Of a DNA stretch of 64,000 nt, positions 1 through 10,498 are shown piece by piece. The DNA lies in NCBI GenBank assembly GCA_051530055.1, contig CM121343.1, forward strand, positions 2,666,001-2,730,000, read 5' to 3'. This stretch comes from Neoechinorhynchus agilis. Its lineage: Eukaryota > Acanthocephala. Under the pieces are notes generated by a model. That model had not been told where the DNA came from. It worked only from the letters and a program-made list of their open reading frames with translations, and made no database searches. How positions within the stretch are numbered: the first letter of the stretch is position 1; each line of letters begins with the position of its first letter. A program made the position numbers and the translations under genes.

Positions 1-111
1 TTACTTTGTGTATTTTTCGACGAACCCAACATTGGTACAGGAAATCTACAAAATAAAAAAAGATTTTTGGGTTCCTTCCTTTTCTTAAAGGAGATTACTC
101 TGATATCTGCA
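1..111. other. Left-edge sequence, nothing recognised
   Basis: AT-rich sequence before the first tandem array. No coding signal or RNA gene was seen. Confidence 0.4.
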
Positions 112-2325
112 ATTCTAAATACAGTAATACTTCGTTTATCCGGATTTATTGGGATCGGACACCATTCGGATACGATATTTCTCAGATAACCGAAAATAAA
201 AGTTCTTAACATGCGAAGGGGGTGGTTAAGAAAAGCGAAATCGGGGTGAAATTCTATAATTTTAGTTGTATTGATGAAAATAATCGCTTATTCGATCTCA
301 GTGTACAATTGCAGGCCTTTGTTTCTTTTGCTGCGAGGTATCTGATTCTCTTGAAAACCAGTAGTTGAGTGGGACAACATTCTTATCCAGATAATGGACG
401 TTTTGGATCATCAAAGTTCTACTGAATTTACTTTAAGAAACAATTTTCCCGAAACCTCTCAAATTAGGATATTTGTTCGGAAAATTAAATACATTAGAAC
501 ACCGTTTATCCCGGACACAATTCGGATAACCGAAAACCAACCGTGATGTGTTCTTTAGTTAAGAAAAGCAAAATCGGGGTGAAATTCTATAATTTTAGTT
601 GTATTGATGAAAATAATCACTTATTCGATCTCAGTGTACAATTGCAGGCCTTTGTTTCTTTTGCTGCGAGGTATCTGATTCTCTTGAAAAACAGTAGTTG
701 AGTGGGACAACATTCTTATCCAGATAATGGACGTTTTGGATCATCAAAGTTTTACTGAATTTACTTTAAGAAACCTCTCAAATTAGGATATTTGTTCGGA
801 AAATTAAATACATTAGAACGCCGTTTATCCCGGACACAATTCGGATAACTGAAAACCCACCGTGAAGTGTTCTTTAGTTAGGAAAAGCAAAATCGTGGTG
901 AAATTCTATAATTTTAGTTGTATTGATGAAAATAATCACTTATTCGATCTCAGTGTACAATTGCAGGCCTTTGTTTCTTTTGCTGCGAGGTATCTCGTTC
1001 TCTTGAAAACCAGTAGTTGAGTGGGACAACATTCTTATCCAGATAATGGACGTTTTGGATCATCAAAGTTTTACTGAATTTACTTTAAGAAACCTCTCAA
1101 ATTAGGATATTTGTTCGGAAAATTAAATACATTAGAACGCCGTTTATCCCGGACACCATTCGGATAACTGAAAACCCACCGTGAAGTGTTCTTTAGTTAA
1201 GAAAAGCAAAATCGGGGTGAAATTCTATAATTTTAGTTGTATTGATGAAAATAATCACTTATTCGATCTCAGTGTACAATTGCAGGCCTTTGTTTCTTTT
1301 GCTGCGAGGTATCTGATTCTCTTGAAAACCAGTAGTTGAGTGGGACAACATTCTTATCCAGATAATGGACGTTTTGGATCATCAAAGTTTTACTGAATTT
1401 ACTTTAAGAAACCTCTCAAATTAGGATATTTGTTCGGAAAATTAAATACATTAGAACGTCGTTTATCCCGGACACCATTCGGATAACTGAAAACCCACCG
1501 TGATGTGTTCTTTAGTTAAGAAAAGCAAAATCGTGGTGAAATTCTATAATTTTAGTTGTATTGATGAAAATAATCACTTATTCGATCTCAGTGTACAATT
1601 GCAGGCCTTTGTTTCTTTTGCTGCGAGGTATCTGATTCTCTTGAAAAACAGTAGTTGAGTGGGACAACATTCTTATCCAGATAATGGACGTTTTGGATCA
1701 TCAAAGTTTTACTGAATTTACTTTAAGAAACCTCTCAAATTAGGATATTTGTTCGGAAAATTAAATACATTAGAACGTCGTTTATCCCGGACACCATTCG
1801 GATAACTGAAAACCCACCGTGATGTGTTCTTTAGTTAAGAAAAGCAAAATCGGGGTGAAATTCTATAATTTTAGTTGTATTGATGAAAATAATCACTTAT
1901 TCGATCTCAGTGTACAATTGCAGGCCTTTGTTTCTTTTGCTGCGAGGTATCTGATTCTCTTGAAAAACAGTAGTTGAGTGGGACAACATTCTTATCCAGA
2001 TAATGGACGTTTTGGATCATCAAAGTTTTACTGAATTTACTTTAAGAAACCTCTCAAATTAGGATATTTGTTCGGAAAATTAAATACATTAGAACGTCGT
2101 TTATCCCGGACACCATTCGGATAACTGAAAACCCACCGTGAAGTGTTCTTTAGTTAAGAAAAGCAAAATCGGGGTGAAATTCAATAATTTCAGTTGTATT
2201 GATGAAAATAATCACTTATTCGATCTCAGTGTACAATTGCAGGCCTTTGTTTCTTTTGCTGCGAGGTATCTCGTTCTCTTGAAAACCAGTAGTTGAGTAG
2301 GACAACATTCTTATCCAGATAATTG
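112..2325. repeat. Tandem array, ~320 bp unit, about 7 copies
   Basis: A unit of about 320 bp recurs head to tail. The landmark GTTAAGAAAAGC appears near 226, 558, 878 (one change), 1196, 1516, 1837 and 2154. Each unit holds the conserved stretch TGTACAATTGCAGGCC and a short motif, GACACCATTCGGATAACTG. The leftmost copy (about 112-225) is strongly diverged, and the second is slightly longer (~330 bp) with an insertion near 440. Inner copies differ by only a few bases. The last copy stops abruptly at 2325 in mid-unit. No long open frame crosses units, so this is satellite or minisatellite DNA, not a coding repeat. Confidence 0.95.
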
Positions 2326-2901
2326 GCATTCCACTGTAATTCGATCACATAAATCAGGTAATTCTTAATTACTTTTCTTGATCAACGAAGACGTGTAACG
2401 ACGTGATTCACTACCGTGTCCAATATTCACACTGTCTACCTTAGTTCAAGGTCTGCGGTTGGTGCTGTGTGGCATACATTTTCGTCTATGTTGCTCAAAT
2501 GATGTTTTTGTACTCTTGGAACGTAGAACACATCGTTTTGTTTGATATTTGCCCCAAGAAAGTTCAAAACAAATACATTGCACGAACTTTATTAACACTT
2601 CAATTCCTAAGCTCTTGTCACTTTTTGCAAACAAAAAAATTTGTTGTCTATGTTTTAAAAGCGTTTACACTAAGAACCTAAAATATAGATCTTTTTAGTA
2701 ATTTGTTTTCTCTGAGTCTTGATTTTAATTGTTTTTCTTTTTAATGTCGTAAATTTCTTAATGAGAGCAATAATTCTAAAAGGATATTCAATTTCCTTAT
2801 CCATGAATTAGGACATTATATTTTATTAAAATGTTGATGGTATATAATTGGGGTTAGTATTTAGGTTAAAGATAAAAATCCACGAGTATGTGGAAGTGAC
2901 G
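2326..2901. other. Intergenic, nothing recognised
   Basis: AT-rich single-copy DNA. Two short opposite-strand open frames at 2446-2681 overlap each other and resemble no family I know. I see no gene here. Confidence 0.4.
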
Positions 2902-3602
2902 AAAAATTATCAAAGAATCGCTTTAATTGAAATATTTCGTCCAATCACACAAGAATTCTCCAGTCAGTTATTTCTCACTAATTTAACAATATTTTTATGG
3001 AGATTGGCCAGCCGGTAGCTTATATCAATGTGTGGCCTTTTATCACACGCGGCTGATAATTTTTGGTCACACAGCCCACGGATTTGGTTCAGAGAAGTAT
3101 TTCAATTACTCAATGCACTGAACCATCCGGTAAAAGAGTTTGTGCATTTCTACGGATCCTCAGATACCTCCAGGAGGCGGGACTCTCATTGGTGAGTTTC
3201 CCCCCTTCAGCGGTATTTCGTCCCCTTTTGGTTGCGTGTCATTGGTGGTAACGGTTCCGAACCACTTGACCCCTAATCGGGATCGCGGGCATTAGTCCAC
3301 TTGATCACCTCGACACAACTACGGAATGTACACAACCAGCCAATTTTACATTTATTAATTCAAGGCCATTGAATTTTTGAATTTTTATGAAGATTGGCCA
3401 GTCGGTAACTTATATCAATGTGTGACCTATTCCCAAAAATTATCAGCCGTGTGATAAAAGGCCACAGATTGATATAAGTTACCGGGTGGCCAATCTTCAT
3501 AAATAATATTGTTAAAGTAGTGAGAAATAATTGTCTGGAGAATTCCTGTGTGATTGGACGAAATATTTCAATTAAAGTGATTCTTTGATATATAATTTTT
3601 AG
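2902..3602. mobile_element. Fold-back element with ~165 bp inverted arms
   Basis: The left arm (2902-3066) is repeated in inverted orientation at 3432-3602 with scattered substitutions. Shared landmarks include the stretch around AAATATTTCGTCCAATCACAC in both orientations and GCGGCTGATAATTTTTGG against its complement. A short direct copy of the inner left arm lies at about 3383-3431. The loop (3067-3382) has no recognisable gene. The structure fits a non-autonomous fold-back or MITE-like element, but I found no flanking target duplication or transposase. Confidence 0.75.
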
Positions 3603-3603
3603 G

Positions 3604-3755
3604 TGTTCTTCACCCAGTAAAAGATTATTTATTAAAGACGTTTCGAACCACGTCAGGTTCATCATTACTTCTATTGTATTTTAGAACTGCTGATGAATCC
3701 GACGAGGTTCGAAAAGTCTTTAATGCAAAAAACTATTTACCGAGTGAAGATCTAA
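3604..3755. repeat. Imperfect inverted repeat with dispersed GATGA/TTCGAA motif
   Basis: The left arm begins CTTCACCCAGTAAA and continues through TTTCGAACC. The right arm returns through GAGGTTCGAAAAGTCTTTAA to TTTACCGAGTGAAG, so the two can fold into a stem of about 60 bp with mismatches. The central motif, roughly GAACTGATGATGA then TTCGAAAC, recurs near 6354-6395 and 6955-6996. It is therefore a dispersed palindromic repeat. Confidence 0.65.
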
Positions 3756-4749
3756 ACAATAATCCTAATTATATTAAAAAATTATGGTTGATTGCGTTGC
3801 CCAATGTGTTGCGAAACATACACATATAGCAAAGAATGTCGCAAAGGCAAGCGCAAATAACCGGAAAGAGAAATCTTCAGGATGAATCATTATAACTGAT
3901 TTTCGAAACATTTCGCTCGATCTGAAAAGCAAATGAGGCTTCACAATAATTGACTATTACGATATAGTAATTCACCTAAATTCTACACCACTGAGAATAA
4001 CTTCCAAATAACGTTCTTCTTTTTTGATGGATCCCAAATATGGTATGAATCGTTGTATAACATTCGGGTAACTTGACCCGCTTTCCCGCAATCGATCTTT
4101 CTTTAGAAATACTACGGCTAAATGGTAAAGTTTTGTCCTAGTCAAAAGATAATAGAGGACTTTGTGCTTCTTCCAATTACTATTAATGGCGAAATACGAG
4201 TAACATTTTGTATTGAAAAGCGATGAATCATTTGAGAAATTCCGGTGTCTAACATCTTTTCTGTTGAGCAACTCATTTACGAACGTTTACGATGAAGCGT
4301 GTCCAAATGGAACTAAAATTTCTCGTATAGGTTGGACCATTATGTATCACCTCTATTGAATCAAAAGGTAAAGATTGTTTATGGCGGAAAATTTGAAGAA
4401 GTTTGATTAAATCCGATAAAATTCCTTCAATTTTTCAACACCATAAACAAACAAAAGATTGCATTTACGAGTACGGCACTAACTTGTTTAAATACTATAT
4501 CATGATTACCAATTTTTTCTTATCTATTCGTTTAATCGATTGTGCTTGTTTGTCATAAATACTCACATTGCAACGTTTTGTCATTACGTACCAGCGAGAT
4601 AGGCTTTATCGGATCCAGCTTCTCGTACGTGCACTTTGAAGACTAGTTTCTCGTTTTGCTCGACTTTCTCGCGAAACCACACCGCCGAGATTTGATTTTT
4701 TGAAAGGCTTCCTCAACTTTGTACAATGAAATTACGATTTGCCTTGTAG
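3756..4749. other. Intergenic, upstream of STRAP
   Basis: No gene recognised. A 99-residue open frame on the minus strand (3972-4271) shows no family resemblance and no splice partners. The last few hundred bases presumably hold the STRAP promoter, but I could not define a TATA element or initiator with confidence. Confidence 0.4.
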
Positions 4750-6010
4750 ATGACATCCGAGAAGTCCAATCAGATACCAATTATATGCCATGGACATACT
4801 AGACCAATCACTGATCTAAAATTTAGTGGAATAACCGATTCCAGTTATATCCTAATTTCCGGCTCAAAAGGTAAACGCATTTCATAAATCAGAGTTTGCT
4901 CAAAAAGAGAATTATTGAAGATGGGAACCCCATGATTCGTGAAGGCGATACTGGTGATTGGATTGGTACGCTTGTAGGCCACAAAGGAGCCATCTTCGGA
5001 GTGGCCATAAATAAGGCAGGAACAATGGCAGCCACTGCTTCCGCGGATTACACTATGCTAGTCTTAAAGTTTTTCATTCTTCTTATTCAGAAATTTATAG
5101 GAAAGTTTGGAATGTTGCCAATGGAATTCTTGTTCATGATTTCGAAGAGCAACATGTCGTTAAATGTGTTGACATATCACAAAGTTCTAAATATGCCATT
5201 ACCGGATCGGCGAAAAACACCATTGCCTTATACGACATTGAAAGGGGCGAGGGTACGAGTTTGAATTGATCCAATGCTCTTTCGTCTACTAGAAATACCA
5301 GTTAATAGCGTATACGAACAACATTCTGATAAGGTGAACAAAGTGGGTTTCACTTCCGACAAAACGTTTGTCTCAACCAGCAATGACCGAACGGTCAAGT
5401 GAGTTTCTATTTAAATACATAGATTAGATAATAACGATATTCGAGTTTAGTTTCTGTGATGTCCGAGTTCCAACTTTAGTCTACAGCCGATTAAACCTGG
5501 AACAACCTGCGGTGGGTCTCGAAATCAACTTGGATTACTCATACATGACATTTGTTCATGGGAAATGTGTATCATTCATCCGAAACTTTTGGTAATCGTC
5601 GTAAATTCTTTGTTTCATAAACTTATTCAAACAGTCCACATGACTTGATTCGTGCTGAAATGGAATGTCAAATGTCATCAGCAAGCATTCACCCAAGGCA
5701 AGATCGTTTTGTCTGTGGTGGTGCCGATTTTAAACTCTACGAGTATTCTATTCCTCAAATTACTGAAATCGGTTGGTTTATGGTCATAAAGAAAATAGTA
5801 CGACGCTATATCCTTCTTTTTTGTCCTTCAGCTTCGTATCGATCGCATTTCGGAGCAATCCACTGTGTACAATATTCACCAGACGGCGCCTTATTTGCAA
5901 GTGGATCTGAAGATGGAACTATTCGACTATTTCAGGAAGACGTCGGTAAAACTTATGGCCTCTGGAGCAACAGCCGTGAACCAGGAATATCAGCACAGGC
6001 CATTCAGTAA
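4750..6010 (+). CDS. STRAP: STRAP (UNRIP) WD-repeat protein, 7 exons
   Basis: WD40 beta-propeller protein. In animals it is a component of the SMN complex (snRNP assembly) and a scaffold for TGF-beta receptor signalling. Modelled exons are 4750-4870, 4921-5056, 5101-5252, 5293-5398, 5451-5591, 5635-5771 and 5832-6010, giving 323 residues against about 350 in human. The frame is preserved through all six introns (50, 44, 40, 52, 43 and 60 nt). Family hallmarks are a start with C-H-G-H-T-R-P, then GDTGDWIGT, a propeller blade ending in K-V-W-N-V, a late HFGAIHC...SPDG...ASGSEDGT blade, and the C-terminal GKTYGLW. Intron 2 (5057-5100) has GC rather than GT at its donor (AT/GCTAGT); this is the only choice that restores K-V-W. 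The C-terminal tail is short. A GTAAGT overlapping the stop codon could splice to a further exon, so the end is less certain than the rest. Confidence 0.93.
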
Positions 6011-8014
6011 GTCGTTTGTTCAAGTATGTTTCGACCTCAATACAAACTTTCCATCACATTTTAATGTTATAAACGCTGAGGACATTTAGTTTTAGCAAAT
6101 TTTTGATTTGCTACGAATGTTGACTTAAAAGAATTATGTTCACGTCATGTTAAAGCGAATCTTTAATGATTGAATGTTTCGGGTATGTTTAGCCACCACC
6201 ATTCATCTGAACCCGATGCCGCCATTGACTGCGGTAATTACAAGTGTAATCTCCTAAGGATTTCCTTAGTCGCGACCTGGCGTCATTAGTGTTCCACTCT
6301 AGGAAAATGTGATCCATATTTTTGAAATTTCGGAGAGCATTAGCATAACTCGTGTTTTTCGAACCTCGTAAGGGGTTCATCATCAGTTCTGAAATACAAG
6401 TGGCTTAAATGGTTATTCTGCTCTCACACGCGTTTATGACTGATAACGTTCATCGAAAGTTATTGCATTCACTTGCTAAATCAATTGTTTAGTCATAATT
6501 GACCACTGGCCAGTTTCCAACTCGTTCAATGCCATATTCAACGATACCACCTTCTGGGTCTTTTTATATTCTGCCAATCTCGTCTTCGGATTCCCACCAC
6601 GGGTACGACGAACCCGCGCTCCTGAGCCTAAGGTTACCCATAAAATAACCAATTTTTGTAGATGTTTGAAGAGGTGGATTTTGCCCACGAAATATTAAAT
6701 AAAAAGATACTTCTCGGGGTTTGATCCGCTTAACAAGAATAATGTAATTACTGTTGCATTTTTCCTACAAGAAACTTTGTAGGGAACAGCTCTTTTTCTA
6801 GTTCCTGGTATTTCCGGCGGAAATGAGGTTTCCTATCAGCACGAAAGGTTAAAAATAAAATGGGCATTTTATCGGCAGATCGCTGTTCTTAATTATCCTT
6901 GAAATTTTTTTGCCAATAGTTGGTTTAACAGAATAGGCATTTCACCACTTTTTTAGAACTGATGATGAGCCCGACGAGGTTCGAAACGTATTTAATAAAA
7001 AAATTATTTAAAAGGACCAGCAATCGATGATCGTTTATTGGAAATCGAATATTCAAGATAAAATATTGTTCCCTGGCGCCAGCGGACTATTATTCGCTAG
7101 AAAACTAAGAATTTCTTCTGCCAGCGGCAATTTGACTCGCCGACACGTTCACATAATTTTTTATCCGCTTTACTGAGGTTCAATGGGTTATTGAGCAAAT
7201 AGCGTATGCAAGAATACGCTGCGAATTCATCTCAATGAGAGGAAAATTTTGATAACGAGCCTGCCACGATGATAGCAGGCAAATCAAAATAGAGAAAGAG
7301 AGCGTTAAATCTCAAATAATGTTTTTCTAGGAAGAAGGTGCAGCAATAAATGAACGTGCTTCTCATTTTCAATAAAGATGAACGAGTAAAACAGCGGACT
7401 TTCTGAAAATATACATTTGCAAATCTGTTATGTAAAACGTTTTGACTTCGAAACTTTGAGCGATATGATTATCACTACAAATCGCCCTGATTCGCCATCT
7501 AAATTTATTTCCATCTCTGCTCATTTTTGTGGAGAAAAAGGATGATAGTGGCAAAGAATGGTTCCGACATTTCAGAGCAGATTATGAAGAGCTGCCCGCG
7601 GTCTAAACCCCAATTTTTGAAAAAGATTTCATTCGTACAAAACCGAAAGGCAGTTTATATCTCACAGTAAAATAACTACGATTGTATGTCGACATGTAGA
7701 TAGAATTTCAAATGTGGAATATTACAATTAATATCACTTTATTTTGGTAGCTACAACACCTCGTATTCAAACTGACTAATTTATTAACGATATTTCACGT
7801 AGGACAATTCCGACATTTCTCCAAGATTTGTCATTGTAAATTAATCTAATCGATTGATTAATTATCGGTAATAAATTAGTCAGTGTTAGAACTACCAAAA
7901 GAAGGTATTGAATTTTAAATTGGAGTTTCACTCACATAAATTAGATTCACTTATTAATACAATTTTAATTTCCATCTTGCTATTGATGTGAAAAAAGATC
8001 TTGAGGGCAATTAT
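6011..8014. other. 2 kb intergenic region
   Basis: No gene recognised. It contains two inverted copies (about 6354-6395 and 6955-6996) of the GAACTGATGATGA...TTCGAA motif, which could be the ends of a ~640 bp decayed fold-back element. Short open frames at 6189-6383, 6476-6688 and 7369-7554 (all minus) have no recognisable domains or splice context. The 3' flank of Frizzled begins at the right end. Confidence 0.4.
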
Positions 8015-9428
8015 TCAAATATTGACTTCACTTCTTCGCCGTCCGATTGCAACTAGGCTTCTGGACCGTGAAGATTCGTGATTGTTCATCATAATGCATT
8101 TTTTCCAGCTTCTTAAGGTTTTTGGGCACCAAATCCAACTGGATGAAGCGATTGCGACCGTGAGTATAGAAACGTGTTTGAGTAAGACGACATTTTCGAA
8201 AGCGAATGGATTAAAGTTGCAAACCACTACGACGAAGGATGGGACAAGATAGAGGACGGAGAATATTCCAATCCTGAACATGAGTGCTTCCAACTTCCGT
8301 GCTCCGGAGTCGTGTTTTATGATAGTTCTTGTTCGAAAGAGGCTTGCGAATCCGAGTAGAAGAAATACACATGAGCCCATTAGATGGATAACATGAATGG
8401 CTGATAGGACCGTATGGACCGAAGATTTCGGCACAGTTGTGCAAATGTAGTTTAAGGGATCGAATTGGATTTGATTGGGGTTCGATGAAGTCATCCATAC
8501 GATTATTACGAGCGCCAGAGGGAATAAAACGATGAAAATGCGGATCCACCTTGTGAATCGTCCGATTGCTTCGTGGCTCCATTTAAGTGAGGCAGCGAGG
8601 AACCACGTAAGTCCGAGACAGGTGAACCAAATCGAGCCACTTATCCAGGAGCTTTGGATTGAAATGAACGTGGACGCACAGTGGAATTTGGATAATTCAG
8701 AATTATCACGGTTGAGATGTCTATTGAATATTCCACTGATGATATAGGTCAAGGCCAAAGGAACATACATGAGGCACATTACGCAAGTACAGAGTTCTGG
8801 GTATCTGAACCGGCGTCGATCAATCATATACACCTGATTGAACTTAATTTAGTAGTTGAAATGCAAACTCCCCTTCTTTTGATGAGAAAAGTTCAATCTT
8901 CGGTTAGCTGCTGAGCGTAATCGCGCTTGAGATGAGTGTAAGAGACGACATTACCAATAGGAACTTCTGATGTTCTTTGATTGAATTACTAGACAGTTGC
9001 AGATTGTTAGGTCGTTCGTCGAATGACAATGATTGATCAGTAGTCAAAATGTCATCTTCTGGTGGCTGAAAGCAAGTGCTTGCGTCCCGAAGAAGACTCC
9101 GACACTCATGAAGATTTGGACATAGTCGGAGACAAAAGGACAAACATGGAAGCAGAACAATTGGATCACCTTCCTCCGATTCAACGTTTGTACATACAGG
9201 AGCCAATAATGAGCATAAAACCAATTTGGATTTACATTGACGATCTTCAGCGAACTTATCAAACATCTCACTCACCTCCATTTGATTTCTATGCATTAAA
9301 ACGTTTGGCATTCTTGTTGAGTTCCATGGCATTTGCAAGCATTGGGGAACTCGAAGCGGCTCACATTGACCAAGTGCGTCCGGAACACTCACAAACCAAA
9401 TAAGTGCGTTTAGTAATATAAAGACCAT
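8015..9428 (-). CDS. Frizzled-type Wnt receptor, 2 exons
   Basis: Seven-transmembrane receptor of the Frizzled class. Exon 1 is 9428-8925, exon 2 is 8833-8015; 440 residues, shorter than the usual 500-600. The start at 9428 was chosen because it begins a clean signal peptide ending near ALG-QC. The extracellular CRD shows ten cysteines (roughly residues 21-125). A short linker precedes TM1. Exon 2 opens with the hallmark Y-M-I-D-R-R-R-F-R-Y-P-E. It then carries TM2-TM7, including LTWFLAASLKW (TM3), KLEALMFRIGIFSVLYLVP (TM6) and WIWCPKTLRSW. The last contains KTxxxW, the Dishevelled-binding motif. The cytoplasmic tail is short and basic. The intron (8834-8924, 91 nt) fits as GC-AG: this keeps TM1 intact and aligns with family members without a gap. 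A GT donor 30 nt earlier would delete most of TM1. The CRD spacing and KTxxxW favour Frizzled over Smoothened. Confidence 0.9.
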
Positions 9429-9845
9429 ACTCACAACATAACCCGGGCCAATTCCTTCGAAAATAACACTCACAAACTCACCACTACCACCACCACTAAG
9501 CCAAGTATTGGCCTTTTGCCACTGGTGTACACGGAAGAAACCATCTATAAATACCAAATTTATTGTTGCGTCGACATCCACTTTTGGCGCCGTGTTTGGA
9601 TTCCTTTATGAAATAAATACCAATATCCAACGGCATGTCCGGTCGAAGACGCGTAAGTGGGAGTCTTATTTCCGCAATGGCTTCTTCCGATAGCAATTTC
9701 ACAAACTCGATCTAGACTCGTCAATTAGAACCTCGACGACCTAGAAAATTTAGAACGGAATAAGGTAATGTCACAGTCACGTATTTTTTCCATTTAAAAC
9801 GCATCCCGTTTCCACCAAAACACAAAAGTGTTCCATTTGGAAAAT
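9429..9845. other. Frizzled upstream region
   Basis: The minus frame of Frizzled stays open to 9581 without a better start. A 70-residue minus-strand open frame (9721-9933) runs into the neighbouring tandem repeat and is unrecognised. I see no supported gene; this is presumably 5' flank of the receptor gene. Confidence 0.4.
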
Positions 9846-10490
9846 CTCCAAAAGGATGACGAATTTTATGAATTCGAGCTTTTTTATATTTCTTCCGTGT
9901 CGCTGCCATCAACAGATATTCTTCTTTATTCAAACTTTAGAGCGGCGTTTTATTGCTTAAACCACTCACCAAATCTCTAATATGATGACGTATTTTTTGA
10001 ATTCGAGCTTATTTTACATTTCTTCCATGTCGCTGACATCAGAAGATATTCCTCTGTACGTTGGCGAATCCTGTCACCGGTGTTGTCGTTTCGCAAGTAA
10101 ATAAATGAGTACCGATAACACCGGGGACAGGATTCGCCAACGTACAATCAAATTTATCCCGAGGACAATGATATGTGACATATTCCTCTGTATTCCAAAT
10201 TCAGAGTACACCAACAGCGTGGAATTTTATTGTTTAAACCCCTTACTAAATATCTAATATGATGACGCTTATTTGAATTCGAGCTTTTTTACATTTCTTC
10301 CGTGTCACGACCATCAAAAGATATTCCACTGTATTCAAAATTTAGAGTACATTAGCAACGTGACATTTTATTGCTTAAACCCCTTACTAAATCTCTAATA
10401 TGATGACGTTTATTTGAATTCGCGCTATTTCTACATTTCTTCCATGTCGCGACCATCAAAAGATATTCTTCTTCACTCGGATTTCAGAGT
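9846..10490. repeat. ~140 bp tandem repeats in the CCT4/Frizzled upstream region
   Basis: Four to five diverged copies start near 9846, 9971, 10250 and 10389, each with TTGAATTCGAGCT, then ACATTTCTTCC and AGATATTC. Copy 2 is split by a hairpin insertion. The array ends about 10 bp before the CCT4 start codon and may be included in its 5' untranslated region or promoter. Confidence 0.85.
10059..10192. mobile_element. 134 bp hairpin insertion with 13 bp target duplication
   Basis: The 13-mer ATATTCCTCTGTA occurs at 10046-10058 and again at 10180-10192. Between the copies lies a near-perfect inverted repeat: 10056-10087 (GTTGGCGAATCCTGTC...) against 10113-10146. This is followed by about 33 bp of unpaired sequence. 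It sits inside one copy of the ~140 bp repeat, so the empty site is visible in the sister copies. It fits a very small non-autonomous DNA transposon or fold-back insertion. Confidence 0.8.
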
Positions 10491-10498
10491 TCCGTACA

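Noticed and set aside
6955-6996. Hammerhead ribozyme (CTGATGA ... GAAAC)
   Set aside because: The conserved stem (GAGCC/GGTTC) begins one base too far from CTGATGA, and at the other sites the stem uses the GA that should be core nucleotides. It is better explained as a palindromic repeat.
8930-8960. GT donor for the Frizzled intron (TTG/GTAATG)
   Set aside because: Consensus donor in the right phase, but it would remove most of TM1; the GC donor keeps an ungapped match to Frizzled TM1. Transcript evidence could reverse this.
9062-9403. 113-codon plus-strand frame
   Set aside because: Exact antisense shadow of the Frizzled cysteine-rich domain.
9721-9933. 70-codon minus-strand gene upstream of Frizzled
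   Set aside because: Its start lies in the ~140 bp tandem repeat and the sequence resembles nothing known; no supporting splice sites.
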